The notes below the pieces were generated by a model. That model saw only the letters and a list, made by a program, of their open reading frames with translations, was not told where the DNA came from and searched no databases. The position numbers and the translations under genes are program-made. From Humulus lupulus (lineage: Eukaryota > Streptophyta > Magnoliopsida > Rosales > Cannabaceae), in contig NC_084797.1 of the NCBI RefSeq assembly GCF_963169125.1, forward strand, positions 104,619,868 to 104,683,867: a DNA stretch of 64,000 nt, given 5' to 3'. The number at the start of each line of letters is the position of its first letter. Within the stretch, counting starts at the first letter, position 1. Shown piece after piece: positions 33,377-46,020 of this stretch.

Positions 33377-35015
33377 GATTTGAGGACGAAACCTTTATAA
33401 ATTGTAGGTATTGTAACATCCTGTATTTTCGGGCACCTTAAAATGACTCGGGTCGGGATTTTTGTCCCCGATTTAAGAATATTATTTTAAATAATATTAT
33501 ATTTGTTTGGAAATTATTGCATGAGTTATTGCAAGCCAAATTATGAATTTTGTGATTTAAAAGTCAAGACTTTCGGTCCTCGGCCGACACAAAAACCCTG
33601 ATCGGGTAAAAATCTAGGAAAATAAAATGAAAAGCTATGGAAAATATATTTTGGGCATAAAATAAAATAAAATGAAGTTTGGTAAAAAATAATAAACCTA
33701 AGGAAAAATGGAAATTTTATGGCTTTTTGTGTTAAATGCCTAATTTTACCAAAATAAGGAATTTTATTACATGAATAGACCTTAGGTTAAATTTTATAAT
33801 GTGATTAATTAAATTAAATGTGTGAGACATTTAATTTAGTTATTTAATATTAATTTTTGTGATTTAAAACTTAATAAGAGTGAAAAATGTATCAAAAGTC
33901 AATTTGGACTTTTCTTCTCATGAATAAATTATTCACCTTTATAAAAAAATAAATAAAAATAAAAATATATAAAACATATATAGAATGAAAAGGGTGGCCG
34001 GCCATGTTGTTTTGTAGAGTTGCGTGAACCCAATTTTATTAAGTTTATATCTGATTTAATTAAGAAGTCAAGTGGACAAGTGGGTAGAAAAGCACTCATG
34101 TGTTTTGTGATATTTTGAAGAGTTTTGTGAGCAATTCTAACCCTACGAACCGATCACTCTCCCTCTCTCATTCACTATCATCTTTTTTGAAAACCCTCTC
34201 AAAGTTTTCTCTCAATATTCAACCTCAAGAACACCAAGCAAACATGGAAGCTAAGTCTTGATCTAGGAAGGGTTTTCCCTAAGGTAAAGTTTCATTAATC
34301 TAGACTTTTGTCAAGTTTTAATCATAGAGTTTCAAATAGCTAATTAACTATGTTGTTGGGGGAAGTTGGTTAGGGTTTTTGAAAGGTTTTGAAGGAGCCA
34401 AAGCTAGTAGGAAGATCCACACCTTAAGCAAGAAGACCAAAGAGGTAAGAAGTTTACTTTTTATGATTTTGTTGTAGGGTTTTTAGTTTTAAGCATTATT
34501 TTGTATATTTAATGCTTAAAGTTTCTTATTGTTGATGTAATAAGGTTATGGTAGTTATTTTATAATTTTTATGATGCTTGTGTATTGATTTTCGAAAATA
34601 GGAACCAAAACCCCCAAGTGTTTTGTAGGAAACCCTAAAACAAAACATGTTTTGAGCTATGAATTCCAAGGGGTCAAGCAGCCACATTATATTGATTTTT
34701 GTAAAATTAAATTGTACTGTGATGTTGTTCAGATTGAGTGCATAAAATTGAGCTTTTGAAACAATAAAAAATGTTTAGAAATGAGTAAATTATGCTATTT
34801 CAAAGTTTAGGTAAAAAACTGTTTTTTCATATTCTTATTTTCGGAACCAAGTTTGGAAAGCCACTGTATAGGGAAAATGAATGTAGTTTTTTCTAAAATT
34901 TGTGGGCATATTTTTGGCATAACATAGTATTCCACTGTAAAAGTTTTGTAAGAAAATATTGAACGGTTTGAAAATTATTAACTCTCAAATTTTGGAAAAA
35001 ATAAGGAATTGAAAA

Positions 35016-35026
35016 TAATGTCATTT
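35016..35026. repeat. LINE target-site duplication, left copy
   Basis: TAATGTCATTT, repeated at 39919-39929. It could extend by four upstream A residues, which are ambiguous with the poly(A) tail. Confidence 0.9.
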
Positions 35027-35069
35027 ATCTCTCTAATTGGACAGGCGTGCGACTGGTTTCTTGCTCCCG

Positions 35070-36442
35070 ATGGCGAGGCGCAAGCGAATCAATCAGAAGC
35101 CTGGATCTAAAGCTTCTCCGTCAGCGATCAGTGCAGGAAGAGTTAATCAAGAGCGGGTGGAGGTTGAAGATGAAGCGATTGGAGAACATGTTGAGGAAGT
35201 TTTTGCAGATACGGTTGATAATTTCCAGGAGGCGGGGAAGGATCTCTCTCAGGTCCCCGGTAGTCAGACCAAGGTTGAAGTTAACGTTGAGTCAAGGTCG
35301 TGGGCGGTGGAAGCCGAAGAACAAGATTTTCAGGAACTAGCTAAAGATAAATGGTCACGGTTTCAAGACACGTTTGCTGCAAGGGGGGGTGTTCGACTCA
35401 ATTATGAGGAACCCTTGATTCGTGATGGTCAATTAATTGCTCAAGTTGATAAAGAGGAGATAGAAGTGGAGGCTTCTTTTTGGCAATCAGCTATGGTCTG
35501 TGTAGTCTTGGTTGCCAACCCTCCATTATCTGTGTTTGAAGGATTCATCAATCGTATGTGGGGTAAGCTGGGTATAGAGAGAATAGCACGCATGAATGGA
35601 GGATACACACTTGTTAAATTCATGGATGAAGCTACTAGAGATTTGGTTTTGGAAGCTGGTGTTGTTCATTTTGACAGGAAGCCAATTTACTAAGGCCATG
35701 GTCGACAGATTTGGATAAAGTGCGATTGGTAAAGTCAGTGCCGGTCTGGGTAAGGTTGCCAGATTTAGGTCTCCAATATTGGGGACTTAAAACTCTAAGT
35801 GCCCTAGTTAGTACTATAGGTAAACCTATGATGATGGATAAGGTAACCAAGGACAAATCTATGGTGAAATTTGCCAGAGTTCTTGTAGATGTTGAAATAT
35901 CTGATAAAATTCCCCAGTGTATTAGTTTTTTAAATGAGAAAGGCCAGTTGATGGAGCAACCTATAGATTTCGAATGGTTGCCCACTCGTTGTTCCTGTTG
36001 TAAGAACTTGGGTCATGGTGCCTCTAATTGCAAAAGGTCTCAGGAGGTTCAATGGAAGCCTAAACAGGTAGTCACTAATGCTGGAATAAAGGATTCTGAT
36101 GTTTCTAAGATTCAGAGTGAGGCAGATCTTGTGGATGGGTCAATTGGCATTCAGATGGCAGGCAAGGATAGTCAGCTGGGGAAAACTGGTAGTACTCTGG
36201 CTAGTACTCGGGAGTTGAAGACAGGTAATGATAGCAGAGACCTTTCAGTTCAGGATACTGGTAATGCTTCTGTTGAGCAGGATCTATCTTGGTCTACTCC
36301 AAAGAGGGTTGGAGGGGTTAAGGTAAAAACTGCTGCCAATGTGACAGTGAGGGGTAACAAGTTTAGTCTCTTACAGGAGAGCAAGGAGATGGTTACAAAA
36401 AGGAATTTACATGATCCTCAATCTTCTAATGGAGGGATGTAA
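35070..36442 (+). pseudogene. LINE ORF1 (DUF4283-type RNA-binding protein with zinc knuckle), one frameshift
   Basis: Start ATG at 35070 (MARRKRINQK), basic N-terminus. A DUF4283-like domain spans the break (SVFEGFINRMWGKLGIERIA ... KPI, then PWSTDLDKVRLVKSVPVWVRLP), followed by a CX2CX4HX4C knuckle (CSCCKNLGHGASNC, about 35990-36031) and a polar C-terminal tail. A one-base deletion near 35692 ends the first frame with TAA at 35691-35693; the second part continues one frame over to TAA at 36440-36442. Proteins of this type bind LINE RNA to form the transposition particle. Its end overlaps the ORF2 start by 14 bases, usual for plant L1 elements. Confidence 0.9.
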
Positions 36443-39400
36443 TGTGCTGTGTTGGAATGTCAGGGGTCTAAATAACAGGAACAAGCAAAGATCCTTGTTG
36501 GAATTCTGTATTGTTAATAAAATTAGTTTGGGTGGTTTTCTTGAAACTAAAATGAAAAACAAAAAAATTGAGGAGATGATGATGAATCTGTTTGCTGGTT
36601 GGAAGTTGTTTAGCAATGAGGTGGTTGAAGGAAGGATTCTTCTAGTTTGGAGGGAAGATATTATTCAAGTAAATGTTATTCAGATCATAGACCAACTTGT
36701 TCATTGTGAAGTTAGGATAAAAGGTTCTATGCACCAAACGTGGCTGTCATTTGTTTATGGTAGGAATACTTTGGAAGAAAGAAAACTGCTTTGGCCTCAT
36801 CTTGTGTGTCCCCAGGCTTCAGTGGCTCCTTGGCTGGTTATGGGGGATTTTAATGCTTTATTTGACTATGGTGATCGTATAGGGGGTCGTGAGATCACTG
36901 ACTCGGAATTGGCTGATAGTAGACAATGGAGAGCGTCTGTCTTATTGAATGATTTAAAGTCTAACAGGTCATTTTTTACTTGGTCAAATAATCAACATCC
37001 AGAAACCAGGATTTATTCTAAATTGGATAGAGTTCTTATCAATGAAAAGTGGTCTGATTTTTTCCCTGACTCTGAAGCTAGAATTTTGTGGGATACCTTA
37101 TCTGACCATTGCTATTGCCTCATCAAGACCATTCAGTTCAAGGAGTTTGGGATTAAACCTTTTAGATATTATAACTGCTAGTCTACCCATGTGGATTTTC
37201 GGGGTATTGTTCTGGATAGTTGGTTCAAACCAGCTGGGGGGTTCGGGTTGCAGAAGGTCTTGCTGAAGCTTAAGAGACTAATTCCTATTTTGAGTCGCTT
37301 TAACAAACAGCAAGTTGGGGATGTTATTCAACAGTATACAACAGCTAAACAGAGATTAGAAGAGGCCAAATATAGATTGCAGCAGTTCCCTTCTTTAGAC
37401 TCATTGCAGCAGGAAGAGTCTGATGCAGCTAGAGACTTTGCTATCAAATCCAGTTCTTATGAGAGCTTTCTGCGTCAGAAGAGTAAGATTAACTGGCTGA
37501 GGTTTGGTGATGAGAATACGGCGTATTTTCACGCTTCTCTTAAACAGCAGAAAATGAGAAATCGCATTTCTAGTTTTATTAACGAGGAGGGACATATTGT
37601 TGAAAATTATTCAGAGGTCATTGATCATTTTTATAATCACTTTAGAGGAGTTATGGGTAAGGTGAGTTTAGCTTCAAGACAGATTGATCAGAATTGTTTT
37701 ATACATGGGCATACTTTATCTCTAGAGCAACAACTCAATTTGACTCAGCCTTTCACCCGGAAAGATGTTAAGAGAGCTCTGTTTAGTATTCCTTCCATCA
37801 AGAGTCCGGGTCCCGATGGGTATGGTTCGGGCTTTTTTAAAGCTCTTCGGAGGGATATTGGTGCTGAAGTTTCTGATGTGATTTTGCTATTTTTTACAAC
37901 TGGTAAGATTCCTACTGAGTTAAATAGAACTATTCTCACTCTCATTCCTAAAGTAGACTCTCCCTCTGTAGCCTCTGATTTTCGTCCCATTGCTTGCTGC
38001 AATACTCTGTATAAGTGCATCTCTAAGATGATTTGCTCTCGTTTGGCTTAAATTCTTCCGACTCTTATAGACCAAAATCGGGGTGCTTTTGTTAAAAATC
38101 GTCAACTGGCTCATAATATTTTGATGCTTCAGGATTTGCTTCATGGGTACTCTAGAAAGAATATATCTCCCCAGTGCTTGTTAAAGATCGACATCAGTAA
38201 GGCCTATGATTCTGTAGATTGGGGGTTTTTGGAAGAGATTCTATCTGCTTTTTGTTTCCCTAAGAAGGTTATTAAGTGGATCATGGTGTGTTTGGCGGAT
38301 TCCTCTTATATCCTTCTTATGAATGGGCGGTTGCAGGGCTGCTTTGAGGGGCGGAACGGTTTAAGACAGGGGGACCCTATTTCTCCTCTTTTGTTTGTTC
38401 TGGTTATGGAGTATCTTACTAGACTCCTTAAACAGGTTGCCAATCATAGAGAGTTTAGATTTCACCCTTTGTGCAAGCATTTACACTTAGTGAATATTTG
38501 CTTCGCGGACGACCTGATTTTATTTTGTAAGGGCAATTATCGCTCTGTTCAGCTGCTGTTTGAGGGCTTTATGGGTTTCTTTAACAGCTCCGGGCTGGCT
38601 GTTAACTTGAATAAATCTCAAATTTTCTTAGGGGGTGTGGCAGCTGAGGTGAAGCAGAATATTTTGAATCTTGTTGCTCTTGGAGAGGGTACTTTCCCCT
38701 TGAAATACCTGGGTTTCTCTTTGAGACCTACGAAATGGCAAGCTGCTGATTGTGGGGTTATCATCAAGAAAATTCAGACTAAACTTCACATGTGGGCGAG
38801 TAGATACCTATCGTTCGCGGGGCGAACTCAGTTGATTTTTTCAGCTTTGCTTAGCATCCGTAATTATTGGATGCATGTTTTCTTGCTGCCTATTAGTGTT
38901 ATTAATGAGATTGACAGGTGATGTAGGAATTTTCTGTGGGGCTCTTCTAATTCTCGTAGCAAACTTCATTGTACATCTTGGGCCCAAGTTTGTCTCCCTA
39001 AATCTCTTGGAGGTCTGGGATTTATGGAAGGTGCTATTTGGAATAAAGTTCTCTTGGCTAAATTCATTTGTGCCTTATCCTCTAAGCAAGATTTGTTATG
39101 GGTAAAGTGGATTGATGGAATTTATCTCAAAGGTCAATCTTTTTGGTCTTACAAGCTTAAAGCTGATGTGAGTTGGTATTGGCGTAAACTCTGTTATCTA
39201 AGGGATTTTATTTCTGAAGCAAAGCTGTCTAGTGCAACTATGAATGGTTCTCTTAGGCTGAAAGTTCTGTTGCACAGCTTTCTGCAAAGACAACCAGCTG
39301 ATTTTGCTAAGGCTGTTTGGTGTTGTTTTTCGGTCCCTAAGCATAGGTTCATCTTGTGGCAGTCAGTTTTGGGTCATCTTTTGACTAGGGATAACTTAGT

Positions 39401-39806
39401 GAGGTGCCATGTGGCTGGAGTCTCTGTGATGTGTCCGGTTTGTGAGCAAGAGGAGGAATCGCATCAGCACTTGTTCTTTGGCTGCTGGTTTTCTCAGCAA
39501 GTCTGGTTTTTGCTCAAGGGGTGGTTAGGATCTGGTATATGGCCAGTTCATTTTGCTGGCTGGAAGGATTGGCTTAACAGGAAGCCTAGGAGTGTTTTGC
39601 ATAGATTTTTTATTGCTGTGTTGGCTGCTACAGTTTATGGAGTTTGGTATAACAGGAATTCTTGCATTTTTTCGGGTTGTTCTTATACCCCCTGGAATAT
39701 TGTGAGGAGGATTAAGCTGGCAGTGAAGTACAGATTGTTTGACCGGCTGAGTCAGAAAATTCTTAGACAAAATTGTTTTTTAGCTTCTCTAGTTGATAAT
39801 ATGTAA
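36429..39806 (+). pseudogene. LINE ORF2 (endonuclease-reverse transcriptase), three in-frame stops
   Basis: Start ATG at 36429 (MEGCNVLCWNVRGLN). One uninterrupted frame of 1126 codons including the stop, broken only by TAG 37179, TAA 38049 and TGA 38919. Domains: APE-type endonuclease (CWNVRGLN, LETKM, WLVMGDFNAL, SDHCY); RT (SPGPDGYGSGFF, LKIDISKAYDSVDW, GLRQGDPISPLLF, catalytic FADD near 38506); and a C-terminal zf-RVT region (WCCFSVPKHRFILWQ ... CPVCEQEEESHQHLFFGC). By the expected residues (Trp and Gln at the first two sites) the stops look like C-to-T or G-to-A transitions. It would nick target DNA and copy the LINE RNA there; this copy cannot be translated whole. Confidence 0.95.
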
Positions 39807-39918
39807 GCTGTTTGTAGTTGTCTGTTTCGGCTGATGTAGCAGCTGTTTTGTTCTGTTTTTTGTACTGCTTGTAGTTGTTTGTTTTGGTGCAATATATATC
39901 CTTTTCATAAAAAAAAAA

Positions 39919-39929
39919 TAATGTCATTT
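39919..39929. repeat. LINE target-site duplication, right copy
   Basis: TAATGTCATTT after the poly(A) run, matching 35016-35026. Confidence 0.9.
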
Positions 39930-41624
39930 TTACCTCATTTTTGGAAAATGATTTCACCAATCAAAAATGCTCATTTTGACCTAAGATTTTACAAAGACCT
40001 AAATGGCATACCAAAAATGCAATTGGGATATTTTGGTAACAATTGGGTAACTAAATTTCAAGTTATGAACTAACAAATTATTTAGTTAAAAATGTGAAAA
40101 TAGGTTTTTCACACTTATTCTAAAAATGAGATTTTGGAACTTAAGGTAAAAAGTAAAATTTTACTTATTTGAAGATATAAATTGGTAAGTCTTGAAAACA
40201 TATTTTCACTAAAATTACCACTTTGAGTTTAGTGTGAATTATTTTTATTCTTTTTAAAAATAAAATATTTAATTTATTAATAGTTAATAAATTAAAAAAG
40301 GGTTTAAAACCCTATATTTTGAGAAAATAATTAAATAAATTATTTTTCTAGTAAGTAAAATTGATTGATTGATTTTGGAAAATTAACTAGTCAAGATGGG
40401 AAATTTTTAATGGTTTTCCTAATTAAGACAAATTAGGCAATTTTCTTAAAAACAGTTTTTAGATTAAAACCTTAAGAAAAATAAAAGGAAAAAATTAAGA
40501 GTGTATTTTCTTTAAAAATAATTCAGGAATTTTTTATTATTTTCTTGATATAATCCCGGATAAAATCTTACATAATTTAACCTACTTGTCGAAAGTGCGG
40601 GTTAATAGCGATACCTTGAAAGAATAAGATTTTTAACAGATTGTGGGAAAATACCATTGTGATATATCCGAGCATAGGTATCGAGACCTTAGGATAGGTC
40701 TCCCCGAGACTTAGAGTGTAGTCTCAAATATATTTGTATGAATTTCCTTAATGGGTTTAAAACCAAATAAAGATCATAAATCCTTACAAATGATTTTGAA
40801 AATGACCAAACTGCCCAAAATAATAATAATGAATTATGTGCCATAATTAATCCGAGTATACAGTATGGATAACTATAATATTGGCTAAGCATAACTAGAC
40901 TAAACGTTGGAGGGTGAAAACCTATTGAGCGCTAAGGACTCCAAGTAAGTCAACTTATATTGTATGGCTGCAACATGAAACGATTATTGTCTTGTATGTT
41001 ATAGGGACACATGCACATATATAGACTGTCGTAGAAAGTTGCTTAGAGACGTTAGTCTAGTGAGTGCTGATTTAGAAAATATGAACGGTAGATATCCTTC
41101 ATATCCTAGACGGCTGATCCCCGTCACACTGCTTGATTTTATTATGTTCGGCTCATTACTGGGACTAGTGGTCAAGAGGTGACGATTAGTTGGTTAAACC
41201 TAGGGGCGCCAAAACAAATGGGGCCAAGGGGCCCTCATGCTTACTTAATCAGTGAATGGTTAGAAACCGAGCAAGTGCTCTGAGAAGTTATTCCCAAATA
41301 ACAGCCGTGAATATTGGCCATTCAGTGAGAGTGCCTAGAGATACTAGGGGTTGCCAGATTGAGTGATGCTGAACACCCTAGGGGTAACTTCTCACCAGCA
41401 TCACTGATTAGCATAGAAGTCTCTATAAATCCGTGTAAAGTCGATTTCACTATTTGATAAGTAGTGATGCCCTAGGTAACACAATAGTTACTCTTGATGG
41501 AGATATTTATTGGCTAGATCTTAGTATTGAGAGTCGGTTCTCTCTTAAAGATAGGCAATTATGTTGGAGGGTGCATTACGCCTGAATTGTTGGAAATTGT
41601 CGAGCGTTGGTCTCGAATTATATT

Positions 41625-41830
41625 GTGATATGATATATCTGCTTGCTCAGGGATTTTCTGAGTGCAGGGATATATTTGTTGATAAGATATAGTTGTGAAA
41701 TAATATATCTACTTGCTCTGGGATTTTCTGAGTGCAGGGATATAATTGTTGAGAAGAATTAGTTGCGATATAATATATCTGATTATTCTGGAATTTTCTG
41801 AGTGCAGGATTTTATCTGTTTATAGGAAAT
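41625..41830. repeat. three tandem ~70 bp repeats in LTR1
   Basis: The block ending GGATTTTCTGAGTGCAGG recurs at 41651, 41721 and (one change) 41791, an exact 70-base period, with TGATAAGATATAGTTG between copies. LTR2 has the same array. Confidence 0.9.
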
Positions 41831-42282
41831 AATTTACCATTGGTTATCAGGCATGACCATAAGTTTTCCAGGACGCATTGCGTTCTTTAAATTGATTGTG
41901 TAGGGTCCGGATGGATTCGGAACCCTAATCCTCTACATGCTTTTTTTTGCAGGTTGAACTTACTAAGCATTTTCGCTTACCTAGTTGCTTCATGTTGTAG
42001 GTAAGAGCTAGGGCAAGGCAGAGCAGTGAGCGCTGGAGTCTACCTTTCAAATGTACATGTGGACCGAACTTTTGGGAAGCCGTTTTATTTTTGAAAATGT
42101 TGTGTAATTTTCCTAAACTAGGCTCACTCTACTCTTTATAAAATATGTTTGTAACTAAATGTTAAGTATGGCCATACGACTTTTTAAGAAGTTTTCTTTA
42201 TACGGGTTTTTGAGACATTTTGTTAAATGAAAATATTTATATTTTCGGATTATCGAGTCTTGAAAATCTGGGTCATTACAGT

Positions 42283-42293
42283 TGGTATCAGAG
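42283..42293 (+). promoter_or_regulatory. primer-binding site of element G
   Basis: TGGTATCAGAG two bases after LTR1 ends; matches the initiator tRNA-Met 3' end except that A replaces the final C of the usual 12-mer. Confidence 0.9.
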
Positions 42294-42876
42294 ATCGAGT
42301 TGAGCCGGTTCTGTAGACAACCCACATGTACATTTCGCAAAGATAGACCGGCACTCGCTGTAAGTACTATCTCTTCCTTTACTGTGTTGTTTTCTTTTTT
42401 ATTCACCTCGATTCTTTAAATTGTAGATTATGGTCGATATACTTGAGATCGGTTACCCTGTGATGGACCAGACTGAGGAAGATCCCGAGGAGGATCCAGA
42501 TGGAGGTCCTGATATGGCCGTCGACAGCGATACCTACTAGGTTTTAGGAGCTGCATAGTTGTTAGAAACCCACCTACTTTTGAAATATGTACCTACCTTG
42601 TATATGATTAGAGAAATTTGAAACTCGAAGCAGGGATATAAGTCCATTTTTTTAGGGATAATTTTGTAAATCCCTTAGACTGGCCGACCCAAACTTAAAA
42701 CGTTGTTGTATATGGTATAGGTTATGAAATGAACTTGCTAACTTTTGTTAAAAAAGTGTTGATTTCTTGTTGTGCTTGATATTTTTAGTGTGCTTAGTTA
42801 GGTTGATTAACTATCTGTGTCAATATTAACTTCTCGTCCTTATGCGCTTAGGAGCATTTGTTTTGAAAGCAAACAA
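42294..42876 (+). other. untranslated leader of element G
   Basis: About 580 bases without a domain. Frames here are short and non-conserved. The gag start is placed at 42877 rather than the in-frame ATG at 42817 because the sequence from 42877 (MARTTSQRGRG) reads as a typical basic gag start. Confidence 0.65.
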
Positions 42877-44190
42877 ATGGCAAGGACAACATCTCAAAGA
42901 GGAAGGGGTGTTGCTAGCCGAGGCCAGGCCGCACCTGCTGATAGAGCTCAGAACGCGCCTGCTACTAGAGCTCCAAACCAAGCTGCTAGAGTTGTCGAGA
43001 TAGCTGAGCAGATGAACAATCTGCAAAGGCTAGTGCAGATGCATGGAGCCCAAATAGAAAGAGGGAAAAAGAGACAGGAGGATGCCCTCCAAGCTGAAAG
43101 ATTTAACACACTTTTGGGAGGACTCCCCATGCCACCCAATAATGCTCAGAACAACGAAGCACCCCCTGGAAACAATGAAGAACAAAACCTTGGCCCGCAG
43201 GTTATCATTGAGCAACCTGTATAGCCAGTAGAAGCGCCAAGAGCTGCCCGAGCAAAACCTATATCAGAAAGGGTCGGCAAATAGAATCCACCTATATTCG
43301 AGGGGAGCAGTGACCCTTCAATGGCAAAGGAATGGATTAGTATTTTGGAAAGAATCTTCGACTTCATTGGAACTACTGAGAGAGAGAAGGTAGTCTGTGT
43401 GACCTATATGCTGAGAAAAGATGCTCGCATCTGGTGGGACGCAGCCAAGAAAGGGCATAACGTTGCAGAGATGGAATGGCTAGAGTTCTTGACCTTGTTC
43501 AATGGCAAGTACTTTAGTAAGGCAGTGATAGACCACAAAGTCAGTGAGTTAACTAATCTGATCCAGGGAACATTGAGCGTGCAAGACTACGTTCAAAAAT
43601 TTGACCAACAGTCTAGGTTCATGAAGAACCAGGTGAGCACTGAAGAGAATAAGACCTGGAGTTTTATGAAGGGCCTACGCAGAGATATTGCCAGGTGTGT
43701 AGACACTGGTAGAAATGGCCCGAAGATGTATACTGAAGCTGTGGAATGGGCTCTTCACCAAGAGTCTTGGGTCATGTTAGACAAGCCAGATCCACAGAAG
43801 AATGAAGACAGGAGGTACACTCCCAACAATCCCAGACAGTTTCAGGCCAATCAGAATGGCCTAATGGGAAGGTTCAACTCGAGGTTCGACCAGAACTCAA
43901 GGCAAACAAACAATCCAAGAGGCACAAGACCGATTTTTGGCGGAAATAACAAAAGAAAAGGGGGACCTACCGATCAAGCAATGGCTAGTCACAACAAACA
44001 GCGAAGACGTGAGTTTAAACAATGGCCACTACGCAACAAGTCTAACTGATGCCATCAGGGTGAGTGCGGAGTATGTTTTAACTGTGGAATGCCAGGGCAC
44101 TTTGCTAAGGATTGTCGAATGCCAGCGAAGGGCCATGGAAATGACCAACAAAGACAAATTAGAGCTCTGCCTTGAGTTTATGCGCTTACA
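42877..44190 (+). pseudogene. gag of element G, with in-frame stops
   Basis: Basic N-terminus (MARTTSQRGRG), a short coiled-coil-like stretch (IAEQMNNLQRLVQMHGAQIE), the gag core (NPPIFEGSSDPSMAKEWIS, KDARIWWDAA, LFNGKYFSKAV, VQKFDQQSRF), and a CCHC knuckle CFNCGMPGHFAKDC (about 44074-44115) preceded by CHQGEC. The frame is open except for TAG 43222, TAG 43282 and TGA 44047. Family is Ty3/gypsy; a Tekay-like clade is inferred from the pol end. Confidence 0.88.
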
Positions 44191-44598
44191 CAAAGCGACA
44201 AAGGAGCTGGCCCATCTGATATGGTGTCAGGTCAGATTTCTATCTACCAAACCTCAGCATATGCATTAATGGATATTGGTGCATCACATTCTTTTGTATC
44301 TGCATCCTTTTTGGAAAAATTAAATAGAAATCCTGAGCCTATGCATGTTATTTGTGGGGTATCCTTGTCTTCGGGAGAGGATATGCTGGTGCGGACATGG
44401 GTTAGAGTCATGCCAGTTTGGGTTGAAAATCATGAGTTGACGGTGGATCTATTAGTCTTGGATCTACATGAATACGATGTCATATTTGGGATGGATTGGT
44501 TAACCAAATATGGAGTTGTTATCAATTGCAAGCGTAGAAAAGTGGTCTTCACCCCAGCAGGAGAAGAACCATTCGAGTTCAAGGGTACGTCAAGATAA
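44191..44598 (+). pseudogene. aspartic protease of element G
   Basis: YALMDIGASHSFVSASF carries the active-site aspartate but with D-I-G in place of D-S/T-G; then the conserved [12 protein letters not shown] block (VIFGMDWLTKYG) near 44483-44518 and VFTPAGEEPF. Stop TAA at 44596-44598, after which the frame continues. It would have cut the Gag-Pol precursor; the altered DSG and nearby stops suggest it is inactive. Confidence 0.85.
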
Positions 44599-46020
44599 AA
44601 TAAGTGTCCCATGATTTCTACGATAAAGGCGAGAAAAATGTTGAGTGACGGGTGCATCGGTTTCCTGGCAAACATAGTGGATAAGGATAAAGAAACGAGT
44701 CAACAACCATCGGATGTACCGGTTGTGTGCAAGTTTTCTGATGTATTTCCTGAAGATCTCCCAGGGATTCCACCAGACCGAGAGATTGTGTTTGAAATAC
44801 AGTTAATTCCGGGAACTGCACCGATCTCAAAGACTCCTTACAGAATGGCACCAGCTGAACTCAAGGAGTTGCAGTCACAACTGCAAGAGTTACTGGACAA
44901 GAAGTTCATAAGGCCAAACCATTCTTCGCGATCTTATTCGTTAAGAAGAAAGACGGCACGATGAGAATGTGCATTGACTATCGGAAGTTTAACAAAGTGA
45001 CAATCAAGAACCGATATCCATTCCTGACGATTGACGATCTTTTCGATTAACTACAAGGAGCGTTAGTATTTTCCAAAATAGACCTGCGATCAGGCTATCA
45101 TCAGCTCAAGGTTAAGGAGACAGATATACCAAAGACGGCCTTAGTGATGTCGTTTGGATTAACCAATGAGCCTGGAGCATTCATGGATCTCATGAATCGA
45201 GTGTTTTGTGAGTATTTGGATAAGTTTGTCATCGTGTTCATTGACGATATTCTAATATACTCAAAAAGCCAAGAAAAGCATGCAACACATTTGGAACTGG
45301 TCCTCCAGTATCTGCGAGGCGAAAAGCTTTACGCTAAGTTTTCGTAGTGTGAATTTCGGCTAGAGAAAGTGAGTTTTCAGGAGCACATAGTGTCGGGAGA
45401 CCAAATTTCAGTAGATCCCGCAAAAATAGAAGCTGTTAGATAGTGGAAAAATCTGAAAAATGCTCATGAGGTTAGAACTTTTCTTGGGTTAGCAGGATAA
45501 TACTGGTGATTTGTGGAAGTATTTTCCAAAATAGCCGCACCAATGACTGCCCTCACTCGCAAAAACATCAAATATGAATGGACTGACAAGTGTGAGAAGA
45601 GTTTTCAGGAGCTGAAAACAAGACTGATGACTGCCCCAATGCTAACAATCCCTAATGGCACAGAGGGATATACTATTTCTAGCAACGCCTCAGGCCGAGG
45701 GTTGGGAGCAGTGCTGATGCAGCACGAAAAAGTATTTTCTTATGCATCTTGACAGCTAAAGAATTATGAGAAGAACTATCCCACTCATGACCTGGAGCTT
45801 GCAGCAGTTGTTTTTGCACTAAAAATATGGAGGCACTACCTGTACGAGATACACTGCAACATCTACACTGATCACAAAAGCCTAAAGTATTTCTTCACTA
45901 AGAAGGAATTAAATATGAGACAGCGACGATGGGTGGAATTGTTTAACGACTATGACTGCGACATTCTGTACCACCCAGGAAAAACAAACAAGGTGCCAGA
46001 TGCATTGAGTTTACAACCAA
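44599..46020 (+). pseudogene. RT-RNase H of element G
   Basis: RT start ([26 protein letters not shown] form), then a frameshift near 44930 where the SPWGAP stretch is lost, [15 protein letters not shown], a TAA in the DLFD block, a deletion of about 36 bases before [13 protein letters not shown], and the catalytic FIDDILIYS near 45238. Further stops: TAG near 45346 and 45441, TAA near 45499, TGA 45750. RNase H follows (SNASGRGLGAVLMQ, where Asn replaces the catalytic Asp; [32 protein letters not shown]), ending KTNKVPDALS. Degenerate throughout. Confidence 0.88.

Larger units (their letters stand above)
35027..39918 (+). mobile_element. plant L1-type LINE, about 4.9 kb, inserted in LTR1
   Basis: Non-LTR retrotransposon with ORF1, ORF2, a short 3' UTR and a poly(A) run (39909-39918). 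Flanked by TAATGTCATTT on both sides. The paralogous LTR2 has the uninterrupted sequence GAAAATAAGGTCATTTTTAC at 49181-49200, an empty site that fixes both boundaries. Only about 43 bases precede ORF1, so the 5' end may be slightly truncated. Defective: one frameshift in ORF1 and three nonsense codons in ORF2. Confidence 0.96.
33412..42280 (+). mobile_element. LTR shared by elements F and G (LTR1), interrupted by a LINE
   Basis: Starts TGTAACATCCTGTATTTTCG after F and ends GGTCATTACA before the G primer-binding site. Without the LINE (35027-39918) and one target-site copy it is about 3.96 kb, matching LTR2 (47593-51547, 3955 bp). It serves as 3' LTR of F and 5' LTR of G. Divergence from LTR2 is about 8 % over the last 400 bases by eye, much older than the 12028 element. 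Parts present: 33412-35026 and 39919-42280. Confidence 0.92.
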
